A DNA stretch of 64,000 bases from Tubiluchus corallicola (GCA_030141605.1 JAQGDQ010000870.1:1-64000), one strand, 5' to 3'. Positions 11,980 through 24,670 are shown, counted from the stretch's first letter. The notes: generated from the sequence alone by a model not told the origin. Program-made: numbers and translations.

Positions 11980-13972
11980 TTACTCTGAGTTTAGATAACC
12001 TGCGTGTTTATTGCTGTCTGCAGTGAAAGCCAAATAGTTCAGTTCATCTAGCCTAATCCGTCCTTGCCGTGAGGATTCTGGTATGTTCTTTGTATCTTCC
12101 TCCTGTAAGACGGCAGCAGCAGGCGAAACGATTTCTGGAAGCTGCTGTGGCGGCGGCGCTGGTTCTTCCGGCAACTCGGGAACAGGCGGAGTGTCCGGTA
12201 CACGGTCTGGAGGAATAATTGGTGGTGGAGGAATGATGGGTCTACCGCCATCAGTGTCTAGGTAACCTTGGTGTTTGAAACTAGGCTGCTGCCAGGCTAG
12301 CCAGTTCAACTGATCTAGAACAAGAGGCGGTTGAGCAGGCTCTGGAACTTTTTGCAAATCTTCTTCAGTTATCGCAGGTAAAGCAGGTGGAATAACCTCG
12401 ATTGGTTCTTCGTCCACAGGTGGTGGAACCTCAACAGGCGGTTGTATTTCGGGCCTGGGTGGCGGCACTATTGGTTGAATTTCTTCTACTGGTGGTCGTA
12501 TGATTGGTTGTATTGGTCGCACTGGCGGAAGAGTCTGCAACGGGCGTGTCGGTTGAACTGGTTGTTCTTGATTATAACCCTGATGTTTGTTACTTGGTTG
12601 TTGCAGAGCAAGCCAGTTTAAGAGATCCAACCTTAGTGGTGGCCGAACTGGTGGAATGTCCATTTCAATCTCATCAGTTATTACAGGTAAAGCGGGCGGT
12701 ACATCCGGTTGTGGCTCAGGAACAACAGGTCGGGTAGGCATGGGTAATGGGGGCAATACATTCGGCTGTGGCTCGGATGGTAGCGGTCGAGGTATCACAT
12801 CGGGTTCTGGTTCTTTGGGTGAAATATCAGGTACACGATTCGGTGGAATGACAGGAGGTTCTGGCCTGATTGGAGGTCTGGGGCGCACAGGCCTTTCTTC
12901 ATCAACATCTTGATAACCTTGATGTTTGAAGCTAGGCTGTTGCCATGCCAACCAGTTCAACTGGTCAAGAACAAGACGAGGCCTAGCCTCTGGAACATTT
13001 CTCAGATCTTCGTCAGTTATCACAGGCAAAGCTGGAGGAATGATCTCTACGGGAGGCTCCTCTTCATCTGGTTCCTCTCCTAGAGTAGGGAGTTCTTCTG
13101 GCGGTGGTGGTTGCTCCCTTCTTGGGGGTGGCGGTTCCTCTCTTCCTGGTGGCGGTCTTCTCCTTGGAGGTAGAGTATCAACATCTTGATAACCATGATG
13201 CTTGTAGCTAAAGTCCTCCTTTCCTAGGTAGTTTAGCTCAAGCTGGGCTGATGCTACACAGATCAACTAAACAATAAAAAACATCTATCTAAAAGTAACT
13301 GCCTTTCAGGCTTACTTGCCATTTTACTTTATTATTAGTTTGTACAGTAATTATATTCCAGTGCATAACACGACACATTCCAAATTAATTAAGCAGTTAA
13401 TCAGTTAACTAAACAGATCAACTAAACACTTAATCAGGCTTTTGCGCATTATTTTTTCTAATCAGCACTAATCATCAATGAATAGCAGCAAAACATAAAA
13501 ATATAGAAATGTTTTTTCTGTATTAAACATTCAAAATTTAATGCAGTAAAGGACAGCTATACTATGCCGTTGTCCTTATATTTCAGCTTTCTTTAATAAA
13601 AATATTAGTTCTTATTGCCGGGTAGTTTTGATTAAAAATCTTGCTATTACCAGTTTTACAGTAAATATTAACTTTGCGACGTTTCGGCCACTAGAGAGAT
13701 TAGTTTTACATTTTATAAGCAGCATTATAGAATTTAAACATCACGCACATTTAAAATGACAATAGCCCATAGAATCTCCTCTGTATGTTCAGCTTCAGAT
13801 TTTTTATAGCCAGAGCCTCATCTAACAAGCATTCGAATTTGTATTTAAGCGTTATTCTAATAATAAAGAGGAGCATATTGTGATTTTTGCACCTATAAAT
13901 CAAAATCTTAATGTTAAAAATGAGAAATCGAATAAGACTTGCCAGCAAGCATAAACCAGTTGATTTCTTCAT
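11980..13972 (-). CDS. Gene D: secreted modular Pro-rich protein with five KHxGY modules
   Basis: The coding sequence is complement(join(11980..13266,13943..13972)), 438 aa. A 35-bp micro-exon (13943-13977) carries 5 nt of 5'UTR and MKKSTGLCLL. The large exon continues LICVASA|QLELNYL, giving a perfect signal peptide. The frames join in phase 0 only if the intron starts at GCAAGT (GC-AG intron). The mature protein has five modules, each with LxLLNWLAWQQPSFKHQGY or a variant; KHxGY falls at about residues 32, 124, 237, 341 and 430. A short element of the type PPALPVITDEDLRNVPE precedes each module from the second on. Spacers are rich in Pro, Glu and Arg. Cys is absent from the mature chain. 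I know no named family with this repeat. An extracellular structural or adhesive role fits the composition but is inference. Gly/Ser-rich frames on the + strand here are shadows. Confidence 0.85.
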
Positions 13973-14138
13973 CTTTCCTAAAGCAACAAAAACAATTGTT
14001 TAGATGAAGTTTTTAATCATGGACACTTTAATCATGCAAAACACGCATTAAAATAATTCTGAAAGTTTGCTGGATCTTATTTTTTATTTTAACAACTATT
14101 TATTAATTGAGTTTATTGATTACAATAAAGAATCCTAC

Positions 14139-14190
14139 CTGATTCTCTTGTTTGCACACTTCTCTGGGATTACCAAACTCACTACAGTGC
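14139..14190 (-). other. Gene D non-coding first exon (start approximate)
   Basis: On the minus strand a short exon follows the TATA box and ends at GAATCAG|GTAGGA (donor 14138). The next exon starts at 13977 after TTGCTTTAG. The transcription start is placed about 30 nt from the TATA box by rule, not observed. Confidence 0.55.
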
Positions 14191-14211
14191 CGTAGTTTTT
14201 AATCATCTTCT

Positions 14212-14220
14212 CTTTTTATA
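14212..14220 (-). promoter_or_regulatory. TATA box of gene D
   Basis: TATAAAAAG on the minus strand, 81 nt before the first splice donor. This spacing resembles that at gene E. Confidence 0.65.
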
Positions 14221-14258
14221 CTCGTCACCCCGTCCCTCTCGTCCTTCACAATCGTCAG

Positions 14259-14266
14259 CCACGTGG
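14259..14266. promoter_or_regulatory. Palindromic E-box upstream of gene D TATA
   Basis: CCACGTGG lies about 40 bp upstream of the gene D TATA box, in a locally GC-richer stretch. CACGTG is the core site of bHLH factors of the Myc/USF type. A CACGTG also lies upstream of gene E. Confidence 0.4.
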
Positions 14267-16585
14267 GAGAGGCTGTTGGCTGCTGAATATACATCCCTCC
14301 ACGGTCATCGTATTCAGGCGTAATTAAGATGAGACGAAAAAATCCACGATGTACTACCGAGTGAACAAGGCCAAGCTGGTTGTACCTCTACGCACAGAGG
14401 AGGCGTCTCCACAATACCCCACCATTAACTATGCCTTTCCTTTTAGACCTCATGCATAACTTCCGTCTACATTATTGCCGTCTCTACCCTGGCTGATCTG
14501 ACAAACCCGAGAAACAATTTGAAATTTTTTTACTAACGTTTTGATATATGCACGAATTCAGTAAAACGAATTGGGGGTTACCTGGATTCGAACTGCGCTG
14601 TGTTGCAAACAGCCGCGGGAGGCGATTTCGACAGTAATCGGAAAAAAGGCCAATACCTACGGATTACAAGTTGTGGATTAGCGATTAATGAAATTCAATT
14701 ACTACAAGATAAACAGACGATTAAATAGAATAGGTGTCGCTAAGGTCGCGCATGAGTTTAATTTCAAGCGTTTAATTGCTACTAACTCAAACGTCTGAAA
14801 ATTGCTTCATTCAGAAAAACGAAAGCTGGGTCCAGATCATACGAGTCACGGTCGTTTGCTTTGACAAGAATCGTCTGCAAATTTTGCAAAAAACTGCATA
14901 GGCATGCGAATGGAATGCTTGCCATGTTAATAAGACGCTAATTAAACTTTGACGGCATTAAAGTTTTTGAAACTTCGCGTTAATTACCATGTTATTATTA
15001 TCATCCCAATTTTACTACGACCAAATATCTGACCAAAGAAAACAGATAAATCCCGCGAGCGATTTGGACAATCCCAGTTTTAAATGCGTGCATTATGATC
15101 CATTAAGTACCAACACGTTACAACTTAGACCTCGCACGCCTGTTAATGATGTTTTGATTTTAAGGAACACTCTAATTTACCATTAGCAAATGACGATTAG
15201 TGAACGCTAATTTTCGCAGCGACTAATCACTCAGTAAACAGGTAGTGCCTCTCCTTTCCAAAATATATTCATTCTTCAGATTCCTGTAACAAGTCTTGTC
15301 TGGAAAATAAGCCGAAGACTTGCAACAGTAGAGCTTGTGAAAACTTTGCCAGGTAGAAGAGAACAAAAATGTATTTCTCTGCCGTCCACTTGACACAGTG
15401 TACCTTAATTTTGGCCATGAGTTTGTGCTTTTACTTTTCAATCTACTCTACTGTTCTGTGCCTGCAAAAGTAACACTTCTGCAATTCAGGCGATAATCCT
15501 ATTTATCCTATCTGACGACCGTGAGCTTATTTTAGTTTAATTGTGGAATGGAGGCACAAAACTCATTTCTTCGTTGCATGGTTTGTAAGAAGTTACGCAT
15601 ATCCTTCTCACAATAATTTGATATGAATAATCGTTTCCAATGCTCGCCAAAGTGCACTGCGATTTTCAGGGTGGATTATGAGACCTGGCACTTCGCCTTG
15701 TTTTTTAAATACTTTATAAATTATATAAAATTAAATAATTTTAAACAATTAACTAAGATTAAGTAATCGCACTACGTTGCGTATGTGTACATACTTTTGC
15801 ACACACGTCTCTAGTCTCAGTATTTCCAGTTGTATGCCAATATGTCAGTTTAGAGAAAGTGACAGTTATTGACGTCTTTCCAGGCATGTAGCGTGGTACT
15901 ACATAATTTACTCAACATAATAAAACAGTCTTTTTAGGACGATGTATCACTATCTACTAACATTACTGTTGAAATTTATAAGAACCTCATGCACTTTTAA
16001 TGACAAGAAAATAGCTCTTGAGCTGGAATTTGTTTGGCAACAGACTAGGCTAAAAAAAAGATGTATAGGGTTTTAGGCGTCCAGACGGACTGACAATTCT
16101 TCTTTGAAATCTAGGTCTCCCAGTCACTCACCAGAATTAACAACGCTCAACTTTTGTTTGCCAACTAAATAGTGTAAATTTGCATTTCTTTTTATTTTCA
16201 ATTACTTTTAAAAAGCCTCAAGAATGTGGACAACTTTAAACTGCAGCGTTTGATCTGAAACGTGCCACAACAAACAAAAATAAACAGTGACCTGTGGTTA
16301 CACAACATCTTGTCTTCTTTAGCTAATCTGTTGCTGCTAAAACATTGTTGAAAACTGGACATGTTTTTTTGGCGATACAGTTTTACAAACCGCGGTCAAA
16401 GAAGTCAGGGCTGTGTCAAAAGTGCCTTTCCGAGTTGTAAAGATACGAGATTACGCGCAATAACGCCAAGGTCAGTATTAATTTTTAAGTTTTTGAAGCA
16501 ACAACATTTTAGCCGTGATAATTGTTATCATGTTTTTGCCTTCGTAATTATATGCTCCATTACTTCAAGATATCAATATATTTCG

Positions 16586-16589
<4 letters not shown>

Positions 16590-16631
<42 letters not shown>

Positions 16632-16690
16632 CGTACGTGCGTGCGTGTGCGTGCGCGTGCGCGTGCGCGTGCGCGTGTGCGTGTGTGACG
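16590..16690 (+). repeat. (GT)n / (GCGTGC)n microsatellite
   Basis: A pure GT run passes into GC-containing variants (GCGTGC, GCGCGT). Such alternating purine-pyrimidine tracts can adopt Z-DNA. Confidence 0.9.
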
Positions 16691-16769
16691 ATGAAAATAT
16701 ATCTCTCCGTCCCTTACGCAGTACCCCTAATTGTGTTAGACCATATGGTCCAGTACAATCTCGGGAACG

Positions 16770-17275
16770 TTTTAGGGTATGTCGATTTAGGTTGTGTCGC
16801 TTCACCCCCACCTCCATATGGCTGTCAAATTTGAGCCAGAAATAGTCATTTTAGGACATTTGCAAATATAACGGCAAAGATGGCATCCAATGCACTACTC
16901 TTTAGGACATTTAACTAAAGCGATCCGTAGTGTAACATAAGAACCAGCATGACCCAAACAAGGTTTTAGACTAATGTCAATTTATATCGTCCCCTCCACA
17001 ATATAGCTGCCAAAATAGTGGTTTTAGGACATGAAACTGCATATAGCCATCTAATGTGACTATGTGGCAGTTTTAAGGGTGCATAGTTCGAATATTGATG
17101 TCCCCACTCTATCAGAATACAACACTCGCTGCCCCTTCTAATATGGCTGCCAAAATAGCATCCAAAATGGGACTTTTTGGTGAGATTCTGTTGTATATAG
17201 TCGTACGTAGTGTGCCATAAGCCCATAAAAACTGCTATAACATGACCCTGGGTATATTTGAGACCCCGGGGCGTA
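16770..17275 (+). repeat. Dispersed repeat with ATGGCTGCC and TTTTAGGACAT strings
   Basis: Within 500 bp the strings (A)TATGGCTG(C/T)CAAA and TTTTAGGACAT(T) recur, with CCCC-rich stretches before several of them. A related copy (AATATGGCGGCCAAATG after GGTTTTAGGCTAAG) lies in aminopeptidase intron 8 near 38640-38755. This marks a dispersed repeat family of unknown class. I see no inverted ends or coding sequence. Confidence 0.5.
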
Positions 17276-18244
17276 ATTTTGCAACTTTTAGTAAAACTAG
17301 AAACTTCTTATGTTTATAAATTATTTTAATGCACTGAAATGAATTTTAAATGAATGAAAATAAAATAATTAAATCCATTTCCGCAAAATCAAGTGGGCAA
17401 CATTATACTGGAATGGTCGGTGGAAAAAGTTTAGAAAACAATTATTGTCTACAACTAGTAATCGCTGCCACTACACAGCCAACTTACACCCACTTTTATG
17501 TATCACAAATGGAGCGAATATACTAGTTCTTGCTTCACAGTTCTCAATAGTGAGTGTTATTGATTGTAACATCGGAAATAGAATTGTCAATGCTAATCCA
17601 CTCACGAGCTTTATATTCCTTTACAGTAATTCTTTATAATGACATATTTTAGTGTTCCATGGTTATAGAAGAGGTATTCATATTAATTATAATAAATTAC
17701 ATTACTTTCATCTGCCATTGATAAAGCGCAGGTGTCATTGTGAAATTGATCCGTTTTGTGATAGTTACCCAACTTACGGTCTTAAACCTCCACGCGCTAC
17801 CTGGTCAATTTATAGCGACCGGAGGTCGCTACATTCAGCTATCTGTTCAATGCCGTTTCATTCTGTTCCTAGAAAGTGAGTCCATGGAGCATTACGGTCT
17901 TAAACTTTTAAGTTTAATCAGCGTTCAAGTCTAGCCACCGTAATAATTTTAACTTCAAATCTGTGTTTCATATGAAATCACTATTTAAGTTTTCAGCTTA
18001 ATTTTGTTATCACATTTTCATTTATTTTATTGTTTATTTTTTTTAGCTTATTTATAGTTATTTAAAGTCATTTGTTAGTTTCAGATAAACTATTTTGCTA
18101 TACGCAAGCGTAAAGTAAACAAAATCAAAAACCTTACATGTGAACGAAATTACCGTAACATTAGTTCAAAATTGGTGAATTGTATTATGGATTTCAAGTG
18201 CTATGCTTACTTTAAAGTAGCTACGGAAATACTTGAGGAAAACT

Positions 18245-18720
18245 TTTCATAATTTGTTTGTCTGCTTGCCTACTTGTTGGCTTGCTTGCTTCATCATTCG
18301 TTCGCTTATTCGTCTACCTGTATTCCTAACAATGTATCTTGTCCATGTCGGTCTATTTGTTTCCTTGTGTGTGTGTCCCCCTGTCTGTTTTCCTGTGTGC
18401 CTATCTGTCTGTCAGCTGGCCTGGCTGCGCTTTGTCTGTCTGTTTGTCTGTACATTAGTTTGTTTATTTTTCTGTTTTGTTTGTCGATTCGCTCGCCTGC
18501 CTGTCTACTTGTTCATGTCTCTGCTTGGCAGCTTAACCCCAAGCTGCATGACTGATTAGTTAGTTAGACCCACTATACTGGCTGTCTAGCTCGTTGAGTT
18601 GTTAGTTGGTCAGTTTGTTAGTTGATTAGTTTCGTGGGTGGTTGGGTGATTGGCTGGTTATTTAGTTGGTAAATTGGTAAGTTGGTAAGTTGGTTGATTG
18701 TATAATTGGTTGGATATACG
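18245..18720 (+). repeat. Degenerate tetranucleotide tract (TGCC/TGTC, then TTGG)
   Basis: A decayed TGYC-type array to about 18500 is followed by GTTAGTTGGT-type units to about 18710. The Cys/Leu-rich frames over it are repeat artefacts. Confidence 0.6.
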
Positions 18721-20593
18721 TCATTTTGCCTGGATATACATCATTTTGACTATAAAAACAAAGTTCAATTTGGGTTTTGACGAAAAACTGCAAAATGACT
18801 CTAATATACAACAGTTGTACTTACCAAGTATGGAAGTTTTGCTGACTGAAATCTTATCCAAGCAAATAGGGTTTCTGATGTAATTTTGTCCATTAGATAC
18901 CACGGACGTGCAAAGGTCAAACCAATCAAAAACCGTCGCTCGTTATAATTAATTTAAACTATTTCTGAAGTCGCAGCGAATAAACGCATCAGTCTGCAGC
19001 CTGCAAGGCAACTATTTCCAGTTCCAGTTCCAGTTCTATTTTAGCCATCCACCTAGTGTACGTATTTGAGATCCATTTTCCAGTGGCAAGTTTTTTTATA
19101 CACCAAATGCTCAAAGTTTTAAAATCTGGATTGGGTTTATTTTTTTCTCTATTAAAAGAGTTTTATTATTGTTTAACTAAACTGTCACTTAAGTTATTAT
19201 CATTTAGCTATAGTTCAGTGAGGAACATTACATTCTATATGTGCCCCACTGCACACTAATAGTGGAATGCACTGTTGTGTTTTCCGTTTGCTTTTTGTAT
19301 TCTCCAAGACATACTTTGCGGAGCCCTATACCAGAGTTAAAATACCCATGAAAGCTGTAATGTATAAACAGTTAAAAAAACCTTTGTTCATCCGCTGGTT
19401 GTTTACTAAGACGCATTTTCAATCTAGCCAACAAACTATATTTTATGACTTTTTCCTAGATACATTTCCTTTTCTGTGTGTGCTAATCCGTTCACGTTTT
19501 TTAAAACCTTAAAAGGGTTACGTGGAGTAGTACAGAACCATGTAAACGAATTCTACCTTGAAGTCTTTGGGATTACGCGTTTGCAAGCACAAAAATTACA
19601 CTATAATACCCAAAACGGTCTTAGGACGCAGTACTTTACATATTATACCACTGCAACATGACAACAACAGCTTCTAGAGAAATACGTACACTAGTTTCCA
19701 ACAGAGAGATTTCGTTTATAAAACAAGGCACCACATCATAACCTGCAAAACAGTGGAATCCCTAAATGCATGTTACCTATATTATTTGAATTCAATCAAT
19801 GAATCAAACGCTGTTTTAGGATTAAAAGAACCTAACAATAAACAGTATACTCGTTAAACTAGATGACATTTTGACAAACAAGTCGTACAAGTAGCACAAT
19901 TTTTTGTTGGGCGTTTAGAATATTTATTAAAAAACAATTTACAAAATACATATAATAATCTCAGTGTATAAAAATCATTTAAGTTTAATAACAGTGCACT
20001 TTGCATATTAACCATGATGTAGAAATCATTTTTATCCCACCGATTGTGTCTATTGAAATGGTAATATTTTTCATAGAGAAAATCGTTTTCATGTTGTACT
20101 ATAACGTCAATTTCCTTCAATTTCTCGACATAAAGTATTTTCCACTACATCATTTTATCTGTATACAATGGAAGAGAGATTTGTAAAGGAAGATAAAATC
20201 GCAAACTTTATACAATTCGGCGACAGACCTTCAAATTCGGCAAGACTGACCTCAAACTTTACAAACGAAAAGCGAAAGTGAACACTGTTTCCTAATATCA
20301 CAGAAAAACCAACCACTGGGCGTGTTAAGTCGGGTTATCCTTCGGTTTAACAACACTGACACACAGCATGGCACAAGTAGCACAAAACCAAGTAGCTCCT
20401 GACTTTTGTTCTGCGAAAAAGACCTCGGGTTCGCAACGTTCAAAGTGACAAAAGTTCTATTGGAAACTGTATCACAACGTGCAACACATACAAAACTAGC
20501 ATAGTAATTATGAGCTGTATATAGGTGCAGGTAGATTTGTTGCGGAACAAATATAACGCATTTTTTTCTTTCATTTATGGATTGGGTATTTCG

Positions 20594-20686
20594 TATATAA
20601 ATAACGACGAACTAGATAGGTGCTTGCCTGGTGCATCTGTCACACATCATGGCAGTGCAAAGTGTTTAGAGTACGTTTGCATACAG
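20594..20686 (+). promoter_or_regulatory. Orphan TATA promoter with possible first exon
   Basis: A strong TATATAAATA box at 20594-20603 is followed 82 nt later by GCATACA|GTAAAG, a plausible splice donor at 20686. Box-to-donor spacing resembles genes D and E. No signal-peptide or coding exon on the + strand downstream was recognised, so the downstream gene is unseen, lost or non-coding. Confidence 0.3.
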
Positions 20687-21489
20687 TAAAGTAATTTCTT
20701 TTGTCAAAGGTTTTTTCTGTCAAACAAGAAAAAGTTGTTACAATTATAATACGTTACCAAGACGAGCAATTTTCGTGTCTCTTACATGAATTTACACACA
20801 TTCTTACATTTAAGCAATTGAAAATTTATTGTACAAATTGTCTTTTGTTTTTGAAAAGCAAGGTGTCTTTATGATTGTGTCAGAATTAGCGTCTGAATTA
20901 TTAATGCTTATCATCCTTCATCTAGCTGACCCACTCTGTCAGGTTATCTTATGTTTTGTAGTTTTATACATTGTATGACTATATAGTCTATATGACTAAA
21001 TTTTGCACACAAATGAAAGGCAATTTCAGTACACTGATACGCCTTCAAATTGCTCTAGTATGAACAGGATGAGACTGGGTGCTTGTAAAAAGTAAATTAG
21101 TTTTCCAGTATAATGTAATTGACGTTTGCAGAACTTATTTACGTGCATATGTTTAGAGCCACCGAACTCTTAAGACTAGTTTAATGTGCGCCCAACTAAT
21201 GTTCAATATCTCCCAGTACCACGATGCACAGGATGCATAAGAAGAACGTCATCTGTGCCAAAAAATCCGTGAACCCTATTGTCTTTTCTCCCGCTGCATT
21301 AGTGACCGTCGCTTGACGAAAGCACGTCGACTGACTTTCTGAAAAAAGCGCAGGCTTAATAACGCCATTTCAAAAATGCTAAGCTAGTTAGCATACTAAT
21401 CTGGAGACAAGCCTCTGATTACCCTGTATAATTATAACCTGTTCGGCACATTGTATGTTTTACTAAATGTTTTGAAATTAACTGTCAAA

Positions 21490-21700
21490 GAAAAATTAAA
21501 GAAAGACCGAATTATGGTGGTACGAATCCAATAACAGTAGGAAATGCGAAAAAGTTGGCACACAGCCTGAATTTGAATTACACACCTTCTGTTTACAAAG
21601 CAGATGACATTACAATAAGACTGTCAAATTCCCTAGTGATTATGACAGTCCAAAGTTCATCCCTAGCTGTCTAGTCATTTCAGCATTTCAAGTGTTTGAT
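21490..21700 (-). repeat. SINE-like copy, minus orientation
   Basis: It contains CAGCCTGAATTTGAATTACA then CTTCTGTTTACAAAGCAGATG, matching the copies near 59.0 and 59.3 kb. An AATCTTAATATCAAGATTA palindrome with TTAATGAT follows downstream at about 21749, as at the 41 and 59 kb copies. Confidence 0.5.
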
Positions 21701-21959
21701 TAATTTTTGCGTCTGAAATTCCAGTGGATTATTAATTAATTATTTGTAATCTTAATATCAAGATTACCATTAATGATTGTATAAGCCCAAAGTTCCGGTT
21801 CAAATCCATGGTCAACTAAGTAACTATTAGCTTATAGAAACAAATTAATGATCGGCGAGAGCAGCCAGCGAAGTAGCGATGAAATGACAATTTGGGCACA
21901 ATTGGGAGAGAAACTTCGCTTTCTATTTTTGATGCTTCCTATATATAAGAAATGGGAAA

Positions 21960-22128
21960 GAATTTACGTTTCCCCACACAATTTAAATACCCTATTCCTA
22001 GCCCTAACCCTAACATTAACCCTAACCCAACCGCAACCTTAACCGTAACCTAAACCATAACCCAGCCCTAACCCTAACCCTAATCCGCCTCACGAATTGA
22101 TATCTTGTGTGTGGGGAATTGTAAACTC
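21960..22128. mobile_element. Telomere-like CCCTAA array between inverted repeats
   Basis: A degenerate CCCTAA / CCGTAA / CCCAAC array occupies 21991-22087. It is bracketed by inverted copies of about 18 bp: TTTACGTTTCCCCACACA at 21963-21980 and TGTGTGGGGAATTGTAAA at 22108-22125. Bracketing by inverted repeats suggests a small transposable unit carrying telomere-like repeats rather than a relic of chromosome fusion. Target duplication was not identified. Confidence 0.5.
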
Positions 22129-22807
22129 TAGCCAGAAAATGTTTCTTGCATTATAAATACAATTTAAGAATCTACATATCTGTATTAAATTCCCTTTTCT
22201 GAGCTACAAACGCCTAAATCTACAGAAAATGTCCAGAGTCCAAAGCCTCGTCGTACGATAAGTCCCATAATTCTGGTACTATTTTGGTAGAACATTCTTC
22301 TGAATGTCACTTTTTCTAAGCATCCTTACTTTTTTGAAAAGACAAACTATGCTACAAACCTGTAAGCTTCAGTGTTTTATTGGCATGTGCGAATTATTCC
22401 AATGGGATAGTAAATTGGATAAAATTAATTTTGATTTTCTTTCTTCCTATTTTGACTCCTTCTGCTTTTTATACTGAATTATCAGAACAGCTCAAATGGT
22501 TTTAGTACCACAAACAGCTAACAAAAAATTCAATATTGCAAACCATATTGACGGGACCTTTTATCTCACACTGAAAGCCGCAAAGCAGAGCAATAGAAGA
22601 GGCAATGAAACGAAAAGCAGTTACAAGTTGCCAAGCTTGGTTTCATACAACGTCGTAACATTATATTGCTTAGCAACATCAGTTACTAAATTGCACAAAA
22701 CGATGAGCGTTGCATAAAGGGAATGAATGGGAATAGATATTTCTTGATGGGGATTAAAATCCCTACTTCACGAAACACTACTAATAAGACTACAACCGAG
22801 GCATAAA

Positions 22808-22887
22808 ATCTCTCTCATCCCCCTCTCCCTCCCTCTCCCTCCCTCGCTCTCTCTTCTCTTCTCTCTCTCTCTCTCTCTCTCTCTTCT

Positions 22888-22927
<40 letters not shown>

Positions 22928-22950
22928 CCCCCCCTCTCTCTCTTTCTCGC
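22808..22950 (+). repeat. (TC)n microsatellite
   Basis: A polypyrimidine CT run with interruptions and a C-tract. The Arg/Glu frame on the other strand is an artefact. Confidence 0.9.
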
Positions 22951-24255
22951 TTCTCAAGTGATCTAATCTACCTGAATTTAGAGAGTTACTGTTGACAATT
23001 GCGCACAGACCAGTAAAGCACACACAAGCACAATAAATTTCTTAACCAACGAAAAATGTCAGTTCTAAAACACTCGTTGTCAAACGATAGTTTTATCTGA
23101 TTATTGTTAACCTAGGCATTATTAGTAGTTTAAATATGTATTAAAGATTTTTTCCTTATTAATGAAGGTACTAGGCAGAAACGAGTGAATTATAGTCACT
23201 TTCTTCTACAGGTGCATTTGTAACAAAGTGTTTTATCATTCAGAGCACACCAGCAAGCTGTCCTGAGATGAAAATTAAAATGTAGTTTAGTTTTACACGC
23301 CTAGAATCAATGCTTTTTAAGTTGAAAATCATAACTAGATGGCACCACCAATCAACTTTACAGAAAAATCGATATTTCAAACAAATTTCAGACACCCGCG
23401 CGAATGTTTTAGCCAAGTTCACAATCAACCCGTTAACTCTAAACGATATTGACTTACCCATCTGGGTCTTCTTTGTCAGTAGTGCAATAACCTTGTTCTG
23501 TAACAAAAAAAACATTTAATTCTAGTTACACTCGCAGATAAAAATCTCCTTATATTACCGAGTTATCAGCACTGGACTTAAATAATAAAAGCATGGGTGA
23601 CCGCCGGGGAACGCTTCTGGACGACTTAATCTGCCATAATGTATCTAATTATGTGCCTCGTCGGGGGAGGATGTATAGTGTATACGCATCCGATATTTTT
23701 GTATGATACGTCTCTTTGTTCTATGACTCATCTACAGCGTTATTTCCTATGTTCCAATCCTGCCACAATTAGCTACACATGCTTTGTCGCTGAGTGTTGT
23801 ATCTCAGCTCGCACAGTGGTGAACTAATTGTAGAGAAATGAGACGCAAAGAAAAATTGCATGCTTATGATACTTGAAAACACATTGACATGACAGTTTTC
23901 GCAAGAGGATATCATGATGTCTCAGAAATCACTGTCTATACATACAATTTACGTTTTCCTAATTTTTTGGCAAACAAAGGACAACTTTTGAAAATTGTAC
24001 AAATTAACTAAAACCCTGGGCAATTCTTTGGGTGAAGTTAGACAAAATGGCCATGTGGAGATAGACAAGTCTAACGATAACGAGCTTTCACTAGCCTAGA
24101 AGACGTTTAACATTTTGCACCTTCACTGTTATGGTTGTTTAGAATAACAATAATGTTCAAAATAATTAATAATGTTGTTGCTAATGTGTTGCTCTATTAA
24201 GTCATTTGATGTCAATAATTAATAATCTATTAAATGCCTGTTTACTTTCTATATA

Positions 24256-24261
24256 TTTATT
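24256..24261 (-). terminator. Candidate poly(A) signal of the carboxylesterase
   Basis: TTTATT on the + strand (AATAAA on minus), about 410 nt after the stop codon in an AT-rich tract. Confidence 0.4.
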
Positions 24262-24670
24262 ATATATATACTGTAGTTGTAGATGTGCAAAAAATGTACG
24301 GGGTTTTCAAAAGTCCCTCATTGTTTTCTAAAAATATAGAAATGACAGTCGCATGACGAACCAGATAAAGACTAATGAGAATCTTGGTGGCATCGAACTT
24401 GGCTTCATAAGCCTTCTGTAGCGATTTTGCACATTATACGGCTATGACAGGCTTTTTCTGTCATATGTACAGCGATGCAGCAATTTTATATCTATACAAA
24501 CGTGGTAGCAGAGGGAAAGGACGCAAAACTTCAAATGTACAACCCTAAAATATTCAACTACCTAGTAAAAGTTTGCCACTAGACGAACTTGTTGGTCGAT
24601 GCTTTAACGAAAATTGAAAATCAAATTAGAGGGACTTTCAAAACACCGTATAGCATTGTATTGATTTTCA

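Larger units (their letters stand above)
14300..20580. other. Long region without a recognisable gene
   Basis: I find no exon with a signal peptide, domain or coherent splice sites on either strand. The region holds a GT microsatellite, a dispersed repeat containing ATGGCTGCC strings, a degenerate tetranucleotide tract, and a possible tRNA-like stretch near 14571-14650 (GGATTCGAACTGCG reads as a B-box on the minus strand). Open frames near 15.3, 16.4 and 19.3 kb look random. Confidence 0.5.

Noticed and set aside
12083-13189. Gly/Ser-rich + strand frames opposite gene D
   Set aside because: Complement of the Pro/Glu-rich codons; the minus strand has the signal peptide, repeats and splice sites.
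13751-13972. 73-aa minus-strand ORF starting MKKSTGLCLLASLIRF
   Set aside because: Only its first ten codons are kept, as the leader exon of gene D; the rest is intron.
21991-22087. True chromosome end
   Set aside because: The array is short, degenerate, internal and bracketed by inverted repeats.
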